Source of the DNA: Holothuria scabra
Lineage: Eukaryota; Echinodermata; Holothuroidea; Aspidochirotida; Holothuriidae
Direction of reading: 5' to 3'
Assembly: GCA_037179385.1 (NCBI GenBank)
Contig: CM074187.1
Location: 2,170,001 to 2,234,000 of the forward strand
Length of the DNA: 64,000 bases
Of this stretch, positions 36,326-46,930 are shown one piece after another. The position numbers and the translations under genes were made by a program. How positions within the stretch are numbered: the stretch's first letter is position 1; every line of letters begins with the position of its first letter. Below the pieces are notes generated by a model, which made no database searches, was not told where the DNA came from, and saw only the letters and a list, made by a program, of their open reading frames with translations.

Positions 36326-36516
36326 CTTTGTACAGGCTTCCAACAATCCTCGACAAAAATACATGGGACAAACCCCGCTCCCCGTATCAATGTTGACGTT
36401 TTAGGAGGCCTTGGGCTGCCACAACATTGAATGGGGGAGTGGGGGGATGGTGTTCTGTTCAGTGCTTTTTTTGCTTGTTTTGTCCCATTATTTTTGTTGA
36501 GGATTGTAGCCTATGA
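36326..36516 (+). mobile_element. MITE family D, copy 2
   Basis: Left arm TTTGTACAGGCTTCC plus ACAATCCTCGACAAAA; right arm TTTTTGTTGAGGATTGT plus AGCCTATG. The long arm with the extra TTCC lies on the left here but on the right in copy 1. Confidence 0.75.
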
Positions 36517-38230
36517 TTATGTAACAGGCTTTGTATGAAAGAGGCAGTCTACTTCACTCCTCACCTACCTCCTCTCACCCAACCATTTATACTTCCTGTC
36601 CTGTAGTGCAAACTGTTATCACTGTGGTTACCCTACCAGCAAAGAGCCTTCTACACCCTGTACTTCCATCTCCATTTTTCCTTGCTCTTCATTGACTCCC
36701 CAACCAGGGAGTTATGAGGAATATTTCAATGTGTTGTTGATTTGCACTCTTGTCCACCATCAAGACAGTTCCTAAAATTTTGGGAGTCTTCAAACCAGTA
36801 GCCAGATGGGAATGAAATTAATTGACTGTGACAGTAAAGTAAAAGATGACATCTTATTTAGTATGTGTCACAAGATTGCCTGTTGGGCAGAGAAGGGGTG
36901 TGTTCCTGACCATGTGGCATGCCATTTCAGACTGATTTCTGGAGGACAAGGAATAGCATGTTCATGAAGAAGAAATAATGCTACTGTATATATTGATGGT
37001 TATGTCCACAGAATGGAGTACCATTTTTTTTTTTGACTGATCACAGTTTGATCTAAGATCTTACCATGTGATGGGCTCATTAGATGTTGTCCAAATATAC
37101 AAATTCCACAGGTTTAAGACTCACCAAGCAGTATCTATTTTGTGGCTTTCATGTGCATGCAACTGTTATAGCCTCTAGGCCAGCTTAAGGATGAAATTCC
37201 TGGCTTTAAACTTGATCATGTTGAATTTCACCTTGGAAGTAAAAAAGGTGAAAAGTTTTCTGTCTGGGTCATCAAAGGATCTTCTTTTAGATTAAATTTA
37301 TGTAAGAGAAGTCAGGAAAATGTCATAGCAAGAATTTGAAAATGGTGACATACATAAGGTTTATAAAGATGGATTACACATTACCAGTGTATGGGAGGTA
37401 TTTTAGGGGATGTTAAAGTTGGCACAGATGCCTGGGCTTCAAAGAATGCATTATAATGTTCTCCTCAGGGGATTCATGCCAAATCACATTAACATGTCAG
37501 TAAAAGACAAGGGCTGGAATTTAGTCAACATTTGGAATTTCTCTATGGTATAATGTCTTGTGTAATGATGTTGTGAAGCGTGTTACTGTGGTAACTGATT
37601 TATGTAACTATGGAGGACTCTTCACCTGATCGTCATAAATTATAGTTAAGATACACAAACATGATGTAGAATGTCTAACTTTTTGTGAAGAAATAGTGAT
37701 ATATTTACTTAAACATTTGTGCAGTTAAATGTTGTTATTGTTGCTTGGCTTCTTTGAAGAAAATAACTTTGTGTGAGCTAGTAGTAAAATGTCACCTAGG
37801 TGACAAACAGAACAAGAAACAAACCCTGTTCTAATGGTCAGAAGATTTCTTATTGCATGAGACCTCTCATGATTGTTGCTGTAGTGTAATGCTGAATGAT
37901 AGCATGGCTGTTGGGGGTTGGGGGTCTGGAGAAGATTTATGACAGTTGCTTCCCTAAAGTATACAATTTTTTTTCCCTCAAGTTCGTACTAAACCCCAGT
38001 AAATGACTCAGGGTAATGCTTTTAACTTGTATCTTCCTACATTTTTAGTTGCAGGATTTCTGGGTGATTAGGGTAGATGCCCCCGTTTGACAAGGTGTTT
38101 CTTGATTGGCTGTTGTCATTGTATTGCATCAGTTGTATTCTTTGTTAGGGTTAGGGATTAGGGTGGGGATTAGAGTTATCATTAGCCAGTTTGGAAATTT
38201 CTTGTTAAGCAGTGGGCCTCACCCCGATGA
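36517..38230. other. No gene supported
   Basis: Unremarkable AT-rich sequence. A GGTTAGGGATTAGGGTGGGGATTAG-type run near 38145-38170 is telomere-like only by composition and is too short to call. Confidence 0.4.
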
Positions 38231-38627
38231 TTAAAGGCAAAATGCAGTCACCTTAAGTTGGATTAGTGAAGTTGACTATCCTGTTTTGTGAGTGGCCCAT
38301 GGGAATCATATGACAATATTTCTCTCACTCAATTGTGATACTTAATATCTGTAAGGAGTCATTGCTTAAATCTACATCGCCCCTCACTTACCTCCTATTT
38401 ACCTATGTAATCCCCACTTACCACAACTAGACCCTGGTAAACTAATAGCACAGTAGAGGAGGGCGCCCTCCCTCGGAGGACACCCTGAGTATGTAATATT
38501 TAAGTAGCCTATCGAAAATTTATGTCCTGAAATATGATGAGAGATTCTTGTAGGAGTATAGGAGGAAATTTAAGAGATTTAGCTGTTGTTTTGAAATTTG
38601 TCTGTGGGTGACTGCTTTCGCCCTCAA
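38231..38627. mobile_element. TTAA-type MITE interrupted by a family C hairpin unit
   Basis: Begins TTAAAGGCAAAATGCAGTCA and ends GGGTGACTGCTTTCGCCCT, a terminus shared with family G (31359-31616). Its interior resembles 58436-58705 and 7330-7430. The block 38370-38488 is a family C half copy nested inside, so family C transposed or was copied here later. Confidence 0.55.
38370..38488 (+). repeat. Hairpin MITE family C, half copy 2
   Basis: Begins ATCTACATCGCCCCT; closely matches 34676-34800. Nested within the TTAA-type MITE. Its 3' part is a GGAGGGCGCCCTCC hairpin. Confidence 0.65.
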
Positions 38628-38636
38628 GACAATTTG

Positions 38637-38828
38637 TTACTGATTCAGAAACCAATATGATTTATGAATACTGTCATATTCGCCAGAAATACTAGATTGT
38701 GTGGGATGTAAAAACTTTGCTTGAGCACAGATTCCTTCCCTCTCCTTGGCTTTCTCAAGGAAAGTATTAATTGCTGACATGACTCCCTCCTGCTTTTGCT
38801 TAGACATTTTAGGGAACATTGACCCCAT
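38637..38828 (-). CDS. Short coding-like ORF, unknown
   Basis: Minus-strand frame of 63 codons: M-G-S-M-F-P-K start, then a charged amphipathic stretch (MSKQKQEGVMSAINTFLEKA, KEREG), then FLHPTQSSISGEY before TAA. Composition looks protein-like rather than random. I recognise no family, and there is no support for a complete gene: no clear splice sites or start context. It could be a fragment of a transposon ORF, since it sits directly beside a MITE end. Confidence 0.28.
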   Translation of the reverse strand: MGSMFPKMSKQKQEGVMSAINTFLEKAKEREGICAQAKFLHPTQSSISGEYDSIHKSYWFLNQ

Positions 38829-39120
38829 TTTGTACTGTCTTAAAGTAACTTTACCCCTAGGTTTATCCCTTTATTCTAGGTGACACCATATAACACATTC
38901 ATGTGGAGTACAATCCCATCTAACAAACTAACCAACATGATTTCCATGGTGGTTGAAGCATATGACATTTCCACAAGTACTCTCTTCTATCAGACTGCTG
39001 TTGACTTTTGACATATTGCTACTGCATATCCTTTGTTCACCTTCCAGGAAAAAGAAAAAAATTACTTACGAATTTATTTCTGAAACTTATCTTTTTTATG
39101 ATTCATGTTTTTTTACAGGA

Positions 39121-39153
39121 ACTTCTTGAAGCATATTTCACAAATTTAGGGGT
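39121..39153 (+). CDS. Candidate 33-nt micro-exon
   Basis: A TTTTTTTACAG acceptor is followed by 33 nt, open only in phase 0 (ELLEAYFTNLG), and a consensus donor GTAAGT. A phase-0 exon does not join directly to the phase-1 exon at 43723, so an intermediate exon would be needed if it belongs to that gene. Chance is a serious alternative at this length. Confidence 0.2.
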
Positions 39154-39492
39154 AAGTTGCTGGAGGTAGATTGGGTGTTTTGTAATTCAGGGAATGCTGC
39201 TAGAGAAGAATGAGCTGGAACTGTAGATCATTGGAAGAAAAATGGAAAATAGTAAGTAACAGTTGAGATTCATTTTAACATTTTTTAGGCGCTAAAGAAA
39301 TTTGACTCTTTAGCCTCATCTACATGATAAGCAGTGTATGCATAATTGTTGTAACTGCTTTGACACTTGATCTAGAGCAGGGGATTAGATCCAGAGCTTA
39401 TCTACCCCTGGACATACATTTTGCCGTGTGAAAGCTCTTACACTCAGGATCAGATATATCTGAAGATTTTGATCCACCTTTGGGTAAGATCT

Positions 39493-39602
39493 GGGGACCA
39501 TTCCACAAAGACTTCTGCACAATCTTTAGTTTGATTCCCCATACTTAAGTCAACAGTAAATCATACTTAAGATTGTGGGTAACTCTATGTGGAACGGACC
39601 CC
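39493..39602 (-). mobile_element. MITE family N, copy 1
   Basis: 110 bp. Ends GGGGACCATTCCACAAAGA and TATGTGGAACGGACCCC are inverted repeats. AGATCT flanks both sides, but is itself a palindrome. The interior is a CTTAAGT-rich hairpin. Inverted homologue of 50991-51100. Confidence 0.75.
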
Positions 39603-40157
39603 AGATCTCAAGCAGGGGACCAAAGTGGTGTGTGTAAATGCTTGGAGGATCAAGTCGGCCCAAGATGAAGATGATCCTGTGTTGCAGCTTCCCTTTTCTT
39701 CCTGTGAAATGCCAACATCCACGGTTATGATTATCTATAACCCACAACACAAAGCGTGGAATGGAACAATGGACAATATTATCAGAATGTTAATCATGTC
39801 AGCTTTTTGTCTGTTGATAGCCTGATTGAGGCTTTGAGTTACTGGAGGAGATAAGCGTAAACTAAAGCAAAACATTGATATTGAGGGGGGATTGGATTCA
39901 GATCTGATTCACCCCTCAAGATCAGGCTTCCTACTGTGAAAGTTTCTTTAAAGATTTTTAATGCCATAATATGACCTGTCTGGAAAGGTAGTATGCAGTC
40001 TTGGGGATTACATAAGTAAGAAGGGGATAAGTACCATGGCTTATGGATTCCCAAACCACATAGTTTTGGAAATATCTGTTCCTATTAGACATACAAGAAT
40101 GTAGCCATTCACATGACAGATTTAGATGAAAGTATTTACAGTAATTGATAAAGAGGA

Positions 40158-40358
40158 ATCTACATTGTCCCTCTCCTACCTCCTGTTACCTGTGCAATCC
40201 CCACTTACCCACAACTAACCCTGGTAAGTGGAAGAGGACTGTGTTGGGTGCCCAGGCACCTCAGTACGAGGTGCAAAGGGGGCCCTCTTCGCTGTGCGAT
40301 AAGTTTACCAGGGTTAGTTGGGGTAAATGGGGATTACATTGGTAATAAAAATGTAGAT
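40158..40358. mobile_element. Hairpin MITE family C, full copy
   Basis: 201 bp bounded by ATCTACAT and ATGTAGAT. Long inverted arms pair AATCCCCACTTACCCACAAC and CTAACCCTGGTAA with TTACCAGGGTTAGTTGGGG and GGGGATTAC. The two half copies (34676, 38370) contain only the left arm plus a different centre. Confidence 0.7.
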
Positions 40359-40372
40359 GTCGGGGCTTGTAG

Positions 40373-42074
40373 ATTCCCAATCCAGTGAATTTTGGGGTAT
40401 ATATGTACCGCTTAGCAACATATTTGAACAACATGAATCTTGTGACTGGAGTTCAACCTATTCCCTGTATGTCACTTCTTCCCAACAATTGTTCAAACAT
40501 TTGAAGGACATTGCTCCTCAACAAATGTAGGATCATGGGCCTGTAATGGAAATAATTTTGACAAATTGTATCAAAAAAATGATCACCTACATGGCATAGC
40601 ATAGTTTTTACTGTATATGTCTGCAGAAATGTAAACGACACACTGTCTTTTTCATTTACAAAATCTAAAAACTTAAAGGATAGCCACAACTCTGTAAATA
40701 TTCATAAAAAAATTCTCTTTATACACTTATGTCATGAATAAACATGAGCTACATGCACATTAGAAACAAGGAATCTTCTTAATTATTTTACCAATCTATG
40801 TTGGCCATATCTTTTCTTCACTATTAAAACATGAATTTCAAGAGTCTAATCTGATCTGATCTAAAGAAGTACAGGCGGAATTCAATCTCATCATTGGTCA
40901 TGTAAAATATGGATCACTGACAAGTGTGGATGGAAGCTGAAATTGCATTGGACCATATGGTGTTTGTGGAAACTGGTCAAATTAATTGCCTTGTTTTTCA
41001 AATTTTTATGGTTGTGTTTGTAATGGTACACTTCCATGATATAATTGCTACTCCCTTATCAACGAAAACAATGAATTATGAATGACCCTAGATATAATAG
41101 TCTGCCAAAAGGATGGGAGGGAAAGATTTTGAATAATACTCTTAGACAAGTGGTCTAGCTTTAAGGTACTGGTATGTACTGTACTCCCACTGCCTATGGC
41201 TCACTTTCTCAATCAGTGGGTTGTGGAAAACTAGCTGATGGACTGCTAAGTCAGTAGGAAAAATAACACAGGATTTCTTTTGTAATATCTTTCATTGTTT
41301 ACAATACACCGTCTTTTTTTTCTTGATACACATATGAATTTTTAGTAGTTAAAATTGCTTTGTGGTGAACATTGACTGAAAAAACCTAGCAATTTGGGAA
41401 GTTCTTCACAGGAAAATCAAGGTATTTGGAAGGGAAAATAGACACGTGGCGGGAAATTTGGTTTGTTCTGTACAGGATATATCATCATATAAAATTTGTG
41501 GGAAATTTGACTTGCTTGCAGGGAATTTCACATTTTTTCCAGCCCTAGTGTTTAAACCGAACCTTGCACTATTCAAGTATATATACAGTAACTGGTAAGT
41601 GAAACCTGTCATTTCTCAACCAATGGTGAAGGGTGATCCCAGGACGCCAATTTTAACTACTAAAGGTAAACCTCAAGGGGCAAAAGGTAAAGGAACTAGT
41701 CCCCTTTTGTTCTGTATTAATGGGTACAGTCCCAATTAGGAAACATACGCTAACTCATCTGTTTTTTTTTTATTTATTCATGATTTAATCAGGTGTATTT
41801 TACTCCTTGTCACTTCCTATTTATGTGATTAAAATTCGTGTCAAATAAATAAAAAAAGTATATTTAAAATAGCACATTTGTGTTGACAAGAGAAATTTGT
41901 TAGAAAGAAGAGCTAACTAATGTTACAAGTTTCACAGCATTAGCAACGGAGGAGGGAAAACAAGCCAGTGAAAGTTCTACAAGTGGAAAGAAAACCATGG
42001 CTGGCCCAGTTGGTTAGAAACTAGTCGGAATTAAAAACCTCATCTGAAAACTTAAACGACTTAAACAGGTTTTC
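40373..42074. other. No gene supported
   Basis: AT-rich sequence with no splice-bounded exon that I can support. A family J fragment (see 33975-34100) lies at about 41940-42050. Confidence 0.4.
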
Positions 42075-42078
42075 TTTA

Positions 42079-42172
42079 TTGATTCCTTGCCAAAGGCAGG
42101 CAAGGAATCTATGCGATGGTGATGTCGTGTGTATGTGTGTGTGTGTGTATGTGTGTGAGCTTGTAAACGATA
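42079..42172 (+). repeat. Leader unit of the tandem array, with (GT)n tract
   Basis: Starts with the palindromic CCTTGCCAAAGGCAGGCAAGG, less its last base, then ATGCGATGGTGATG, a (GT)n run and GAGCTTGTAAACGATA. That last phrase is the opening of the repeat units from about 42450 onward. Confidence 0.6.
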
Positions 42173-42405
42173 CCTTGCCGGGTACAGGCCGCTTACGGGA
42201 ACTGAGGCCTCGCACGTCTTTCCTTGCTCACGCGGAGCTCGTAACTGGCGTAGCTACCCGAAAATTTGGACACTGCAATGAGCTCTGTTACGTCATATGC
42301 AACAGCCCGCCCTCGCTTGCGGCATTCACGTGCCGCGTGACATAAACGGCTGAAGGGGAATTCCGACCATTTCCTTACGGGAACAGTTCTGTGTACCCTG
42401 TAAGG
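42173..42405. mobile_element. CpG-rich insertion with short inverted ends
   Basis: 233 bp bounded by CCTTGCCGGGTACAG and GTGTACCCTGTAAGG, an imperfect 15-bp inverted repeat. It is much richer in CpG than its surroundings. It interrupts the array between the leader unit and the first long unit. No target duplication was found. Confidence 0.5.
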
Positions 42406-42426
42406 CATTGAATACAGATATGCCCT

Positions 42427-43610
42427 GTGTGTGTGTGTGTATGTGACGCTTTGGCTTGTAAACACGATATCCTAAGAAGGGTAAGTGTGACTAACCTCAT
42501 ATTTGGTGTGTGGGTTATTCATGTTGAGTCAATGATCCCTATTGTTTTTGGTGGAGATCAAAGGTCATTTGGGGTCACAAGAGGTCAAAAGGTCAAAACC
42601 TTGTTAACACGATATCTGGAGAATGGTACATGTGACTATGCTCATATTTGGTGTGTGAGTTGTTCATATTAAGTAGATGGTCCCTATCAATTTTTGTGGA
42701 GGTCAAAGGTCATTTGGGGTCACGAGAGGTCAATAGGTAAATTCCTTAGAAATTGCTTGTAAACATGGTATCTCAAGAAGAGTAAGTGTGACTATTCTCA
42801 TATATGGTGTGTGCATTGCCTATTTTGAGAAGATGATCCCTATTGTTTTTGGTGGAAATCAAAGGTCATTTGGGGTCATGAGAGGTCAAAAGGTCAAAAC
42901 TTCGTAAACACGATATCTCAAGAACGGTACACGTTACTATGCTCATATTTGGTGTGTGGGTTGTTCATATATTAAGTCGATGGTCCCTATCAATTTTCGT
43001 GGAGGTCAAAGGTCATTTGCGGTCATGAGAGGTCAAAAGGTCAAAACTTCGTAAACACAGTTTCTCAAGAACGGTACACGTGACTATGCTCGTATTTGGT
43101 GTGTGGGTTGGTCATATTGATTAGATAATCCCTATTGATTTTCGTGGAGATCAAAGGTCATTTGGGGTCACGACAGTTCAATAGGTAAATTCCTTAGAAA
43201 TTGCTTTTAAACACGGTATCTCAAGAAGAGTAAGTGTGACTTATCTCATATTCGGTGTGTGCTTTGGCCACATTGAGTAGATGATCCCTATTGTTTTTGG
43301 TGGAGTTCAAAGGTCATTTGGGGTCACGAGAGGTCAAAAGGTCAAAACTTCGTAAACACGATATCTCGAGAATGTTACATGTGACTGTGCTGATATTTAG
43401 TGTGTGGATTGGTCATATTGAGAAGACCCTATTGATTTTCACAAAGGTCAAAGTTCATTTGGAGTCAGCATGTTCAAAGCCTGACAAGCTTTCCTATACA
43501 GTCTTTCAAGAAAGGTCACTTGTAGGGTCCTGTAACTTGTCATGTAGATGGCACATAGTGAGTACATGGTCCCAGAAGTTTTTGGTGGAGGTCAAATGTC
43601 ATTTGTGTTC
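42427..43610 (+). repeat. About 148-bp tandem array carrying nuclear-receptor-type direct repeats
   Basis: Eight units, each with a GGTGGAGGTCAAAGGTCA-like core starting near 42555, 42700, 42856, 43003, 43148, 43304, 43445 and 43589 (spacing 141-156 bp). Two sub-types alternate: one has CCCTATTGTTTTTGG, the other CCCTATCAATTTTCG or similar. Other shared blocks are AAACACGATATCTCAAGAA and CTCATATTTGGTGTGTG. The array ends about 110 bp before the first identified exon of the membrane-protein gene. It is non-coding. Confidence 0.9.
42582..43344 (+). promoter_or_regulatory. Clustered DR1/DR2 nuclear receptor half-site repeats
   Basis: Perfect DR1 (AGGTCA-A-AGGTCA) at 42700-42712 and 43003-43015. 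Perfect DR2 (AGGTCA-AA-AGGTCA) at 42582-42595, 42883-42896, 43030-43043 and 43331-43344. One- or two-mismatch DR1 variants lie at the other unit cores. AGGTCA direct repeats are the known binding architecture of RXR-partnered receptors and HNF4/COUP-type receptors. Whether any receptor binds here is unknown. Confidence 0.5.
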
Positions 43611-43722
43611 CTTTTAGTTTGGTTATTCTTCTACCATTTATATTGTTTAACATAACTATAGGAGTACCAATAGTTTTACAAATATTCAATGTTTTTCTTT
43701 TTCTGTCTTTTTTTTTATACAG

Positions 43723-43989
43723 ACGTAAGGTCAGCTGAAATTCAGTTTTGCATCCGTGATCAGAAGTGGAGTTATGATTGTTCAAGTGATGTTGTTACAG
43801 AAGAGTTACTGAAGTTACCAGAGTTACCAGATTTACCTGAGTTTGAGTGTCCAACAACTACACCTAGCATACCAACATCAGCAGAAACAGCTACATTCAA
43901 TGCAACAGAGGACATTGATACTCAGACTTCAGCATCTATCACAATTTCAAATGATTCATCAGTTGTTACTGGAAATGAAACTATTCAAG
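43723..43989 (+). CDS. Membrane protein gene: exon encoding extracellular stalk
   Basis: First identified exon of a single-pass membrane protein; earlier exons lie upstream and were not found. A T-rich tract ending TATACAG precedes it, and it enters and leaves in phase 1 (donor AAG|GTGGGT). It starts with a short Cys-containing stretch (EIQFCIRDQKWSYDCSS), then a Leu/Pro/Glu run (LLKLPELPDLPEFEC), then a Ser/Thr-rich mucin-like stalk with three N-glycosylation sequons (NAT, NDS, NET). Four cysteines are not enough to name a domain. With the later exons it gives a 257-residue partial protein. Family not recognised; receptor or adhesion-type architecture is inferred from the layout. Confidence 0.8.
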
Positions 43990-44333
43990 GTGGGTAGTTG
44001 TTAAATCATGGAATTACTGTACTACCTCCAAGGTAGTACTGTAATGGTCAAATCATTGAGTTCCATTCAGTAGGTTTGTCTGTGTTCACGTTGACTTTAA
44101 TGGTAATACCATGAATTTTCATATTTAGCTATTTAGTATTGCAGCACATACTTCCTCCTGGCTCAGTCTGCCATGTAATGTTCTATTTTGTGATAGCTGC
44201 AGCCCGACATTCAAAGATAGTCTGCAACATGCTCCATTGTTGAAATGACAATGTTGGCAAGAATAAAAATTATTTACAATGAGAAACTTTGTGATTTGCT
44301 TTGAACCATCCCTTTCGTTTTTTGTTTTATCAG

Positions 44334-44457
44334 GTTGTTGTGGTCCAGGCATTTATGCAGTAATGATAATTATCATCTTCCTGTTCATGATTTTACTTGT
44401 GGTTATATATGTCCGTTACAAGAGGAGATGTAAACTGCATGCCAAGTATCACACAAG
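44334..44457 (+). CDS. Membrane protein gene: transmembrane exon
   Basis: Acceptor TTTTATCAG, donor AAG|GTAAGA; enters in phase 1 and leaves in phase 2, matching its neighbours. It encodes GCCGPGIYAV, a strongly hydrophobic helix of about 22 residues (MIIIIFLFMILLVVIYV), then the basic stop-transfer RYKRRCK. The positive cluster after the helix predicts N-terminus outside, C-terminus inside. The paired cysteines just before the helix could be lipidated or disulfide-bonded; this is inference. Confidence 0.85.
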
Positions 44458-44633
44458 GTAAGAAACTGTTTGTGGAACTGAAAATGAAAGACATCTTGCT
44501 TGCCAAGGTCATAGATGTAGATGAGCTGTTATACATGGTTTAAAACTGGCTTCCTCAATTTATTTTTCTGAAGCACTACATTGCTAAATAATACTGATAT
44601 AATGCACCACACTGATCTGTTCAATTTTCCCAG

Positions 44634-44713
44634 CCAAAATTCTTCACACAACTTTACAGTGTTTACTGATTCACTGGAAATGGTGAATCAACAAAGCACT
44701 GACTCTAATAAAT
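44634..44713 (+). CDS. Membrane protein gene: cytoplasmic exon
   Basis: 80 nt between a TTTTCCCAG acceptor and a consensus donor GTAAGC; enters in phase 2 and leaves in phase 1. It encodes SQNSSHNFTVFTDSLEMV and NQQSTDSNK, polar and Ser-rich, directly after the membrane anchor. No signalling motif is recognised. It is not covered by any long open frame and was found only by splice phase. Confidence 0.7.
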
Positions 44714-45709
44714 GTAAGCAGTGACAGTAATTTTACTTTCTCTTGTGAGAACAAAAAGGACTTTATTATATCCTTGTCGGTATGTGACGTCAGTCTGTGG
44801 GAAGTATTAGATTTATTTACACTTACCTATTTTTGAGACATAATAATTCTTATCAAAAAGGTTATGGAAAAGTTAAATTTTTCACTATTCTCCCATTAAT
44901 TTTTTGCACCACTCCAAACCACGTCACACGCCCATAAGTGGCACACACGCTGCTATTTGAGGAAGCCAGGTTTAAAAGAATCTTTGCAGCTTGCAATGGC
45001 AGTAAAATCCAGGCTATTGTACATACAGTGTATACGATACTTTTTAAGGGACCAATTCATGGTTGCCTATAACAAAGCTGTACCTGTGCTGTTATTGTGC
45101 ATGTGAGTGGATATCTGTGGTTGTCCACCATGGTGGAGGCAGCTTCTTCTCGTCACTTTGGTTTATGTCACCATTACTAAGCATGAAGTCAGTGTTGAAT
45201 CTTGCCATATAAAAGTCAATAGATTGCTTTAATCGAAACTGGAAGAATGTCATTAAATTTAAGTGAAAAATTAACTCATATGTACTCCAAACACTGCATA
45301 TCAAACAATTGAACTATAGTCTAGCATTGTCCCAGATCTATCTAGTGCTGTTAGGTTCAATTAAAAAGGAAATGATATGGCTACCTAGAATAGTCCTCTT
45401 TTTAAATCAAATATGGAATGATAGATAATGCAAAGTAAGGTGTTAGGGTAGCCTTCTTTCTAAAAACAATGGTTTTACAGAATGGAAATCAGTTATTTGT
45501 CATTTAAGAATATTATTATATTGGTGGCCCAAACTTTGAAATATTCAAATGATGTCACTTACCTTATCCTTGTACTGCATAATATTTTTAGGAGATGAAG
45601 CTATTGCTGGGGAGTTCTGGTGGAGCCTAATGGTTTAAAAATAGTTAAGGCTTTTTTCTCTTCTTGCCCTGTTGGTTCTTTTTAAATACAATATTTTCCA
45701 AAAGCTTTG

Positions 45710-46210
45710 TAGATGAACCCAAACAGTCAAGTGATGGTCTGATTAAGTTTGCCAGAAGAAGGATCAGTCAGCTTTAATCTTTCCAATTCTTTGTTTACCT
45801 GTATCGTGGATGGTTACACACTAAAATACCATTTAATGAGGGTTTTGAATTACATGTTTGCCAGGGATGTAGCTACAGTGGGTGGTGCTGGGCAGTGACA
45901 CCCAGCACTCCAAATTTCCGCCCAGCACTCAAGGAAAAAAACAGCCCTCCCCCCCCCCCCCCCCCCCCCACCTCAAATATGCCTAATGAGACTTAAAACT
46001 AGCCCGAAGTTCACTCCCTAAAGAAAAAGGAGGTAAAAATGAAAAATTACTAGTTGAAAAATGAGACAAATGCCGTGGAGTTGGGTTAGGTTCTTTTCTC
46101 AGATCAGGCAATTACCCAGCACCAAGATTTGGCTAGTTACATCCCTGAAGTTTGCAATAAAATTATGAAGATACAAAGCTGATGGACCCCACTAATGTCT
46201 CAGATTCTTT
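45710..46210 (+). repeat. MITE-like family I, copy 2, interrupted
   Basis: Homologous to 7940-8197: TAGATGAACCC start, GTGATGGTCTGATT, ATGGATGGTTACACACTAAA, then after the insertion GATGGACCCCACTAATG. Split by the element at 45862-46147. Confidence 0.65.
45862..46147. mobile_element. hAT-like MITE nested in family I
   Basis: 286 bp with inverted ends CAGGGATGTAGCTA and TAGTTACATCCCTG. Flanking octamers are ATGTTTGC (45854-45861) and AAGTTTGC (46148-46155), a 7/8 duplication. It contains repeated GCCCAGCACT/CCCAGCACC units and the long C-run. Confidence 0.8.
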
Positions 46211-46902
46211 CCTATCTACAAAAACATAGTGAGGAGAGGGTAATGGACTTTTAATGGGAAGATGTCACTTGCTAACCTAATAGCTCTTTTTGATGGTTAA
46301 TGTAGGCAATATGTACTGTAAATTCATAAAAGGCAATAAGTAGGTAAATTACCAAAGCTCATAGATTCCCAAACTAATACTGTACATCTAGAAAAGTGGA
46401 TGGAGTGGCCAAAATTGGAGAGAGTTTGTTAGAATGTCTTTACCAATATGTAGTTTGACTGCATAAATATACATGAAAAAACCATTAAAGGCACTCTTTT
46501 GCACCCAGGGCCCTCTTCTGATGTGAAGTTTTCTCAAGCAGACTTCCATAACAATCACAGATAACAAGTTTCAGGATGTGGACCCTGCCTCCGCTTACAT
46601 CACTTTGGGGAATTAATTTATTCAGCAAAAATTAGACACTTTTCTAACATGTATTTTATAGAAACTAATTATTATGCTTCAATTCACTTATTTTTAGAAC
46701 TTTAGCCAACAACTCAATATAGTTGATGCCAAGGAGTATTTTAGGAACATTTAATGCCTGAGTCATCTGTAAATAATACTTGATACAAAGGAAGTCAAAA
46801 ATCCCTGTGGGTTCATTATATAACATGCCTGGGTAGATACAATTTTTCATGTTTTCTTAAAATAATTTTTTAAACTTTGGTTACATTAATTTCACAGTGC
46901 AG

Positions 46903-46930
46903 TCAATGGTCCTTTAGCTTCTGATATCGA
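46903..46930 (+). CDS. Membrane protein gene: 28-nt microexon
   Basis: Between TTTCACAGTGCAG and a consensus donor GTAAGT, 28 nt encode FNGPLASDI with split codons at both ends (in phase 1, out phase 2). This is exactly the phase change needed to join 44713 to 52852. The nearer AG (46896-46897) would introduce a stop, so the second AG is preferred. If exons 44634-44713 and 46903-46930 are skipped together the frame is also kept, which allows an isoform. Confidence 0.55.

Larger units (their letters stand above)
44714..46902. other. Intron of the membrane protein gene
   Basis: 2.2-kb intron containing a family I MITE copy (45710-46210) interrupted by a hAT-like MITE, and a C-run of more than 20 at about 45949-45969. 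No further exon is supported. Confidence 0.5.

Noticed and set aside
38140..38175. Telomeric repeat
   Set aside because: GGTTAGGGATTAGGG is too short and irregular to be an interstitial telomere array.
42079..42672. Overlapping open frames with poly-Val/Cys runs
   Set aside because: They translate the (GT)n tracts and the tandem array; homologous units are out of frame with one another.
42555..43601. Coding tandem repeat
   Set aside because: Unit lengths vary from 141 to 156 bp and do not keep frame; conserved blocks are DNA motifs, not peptide motifs.
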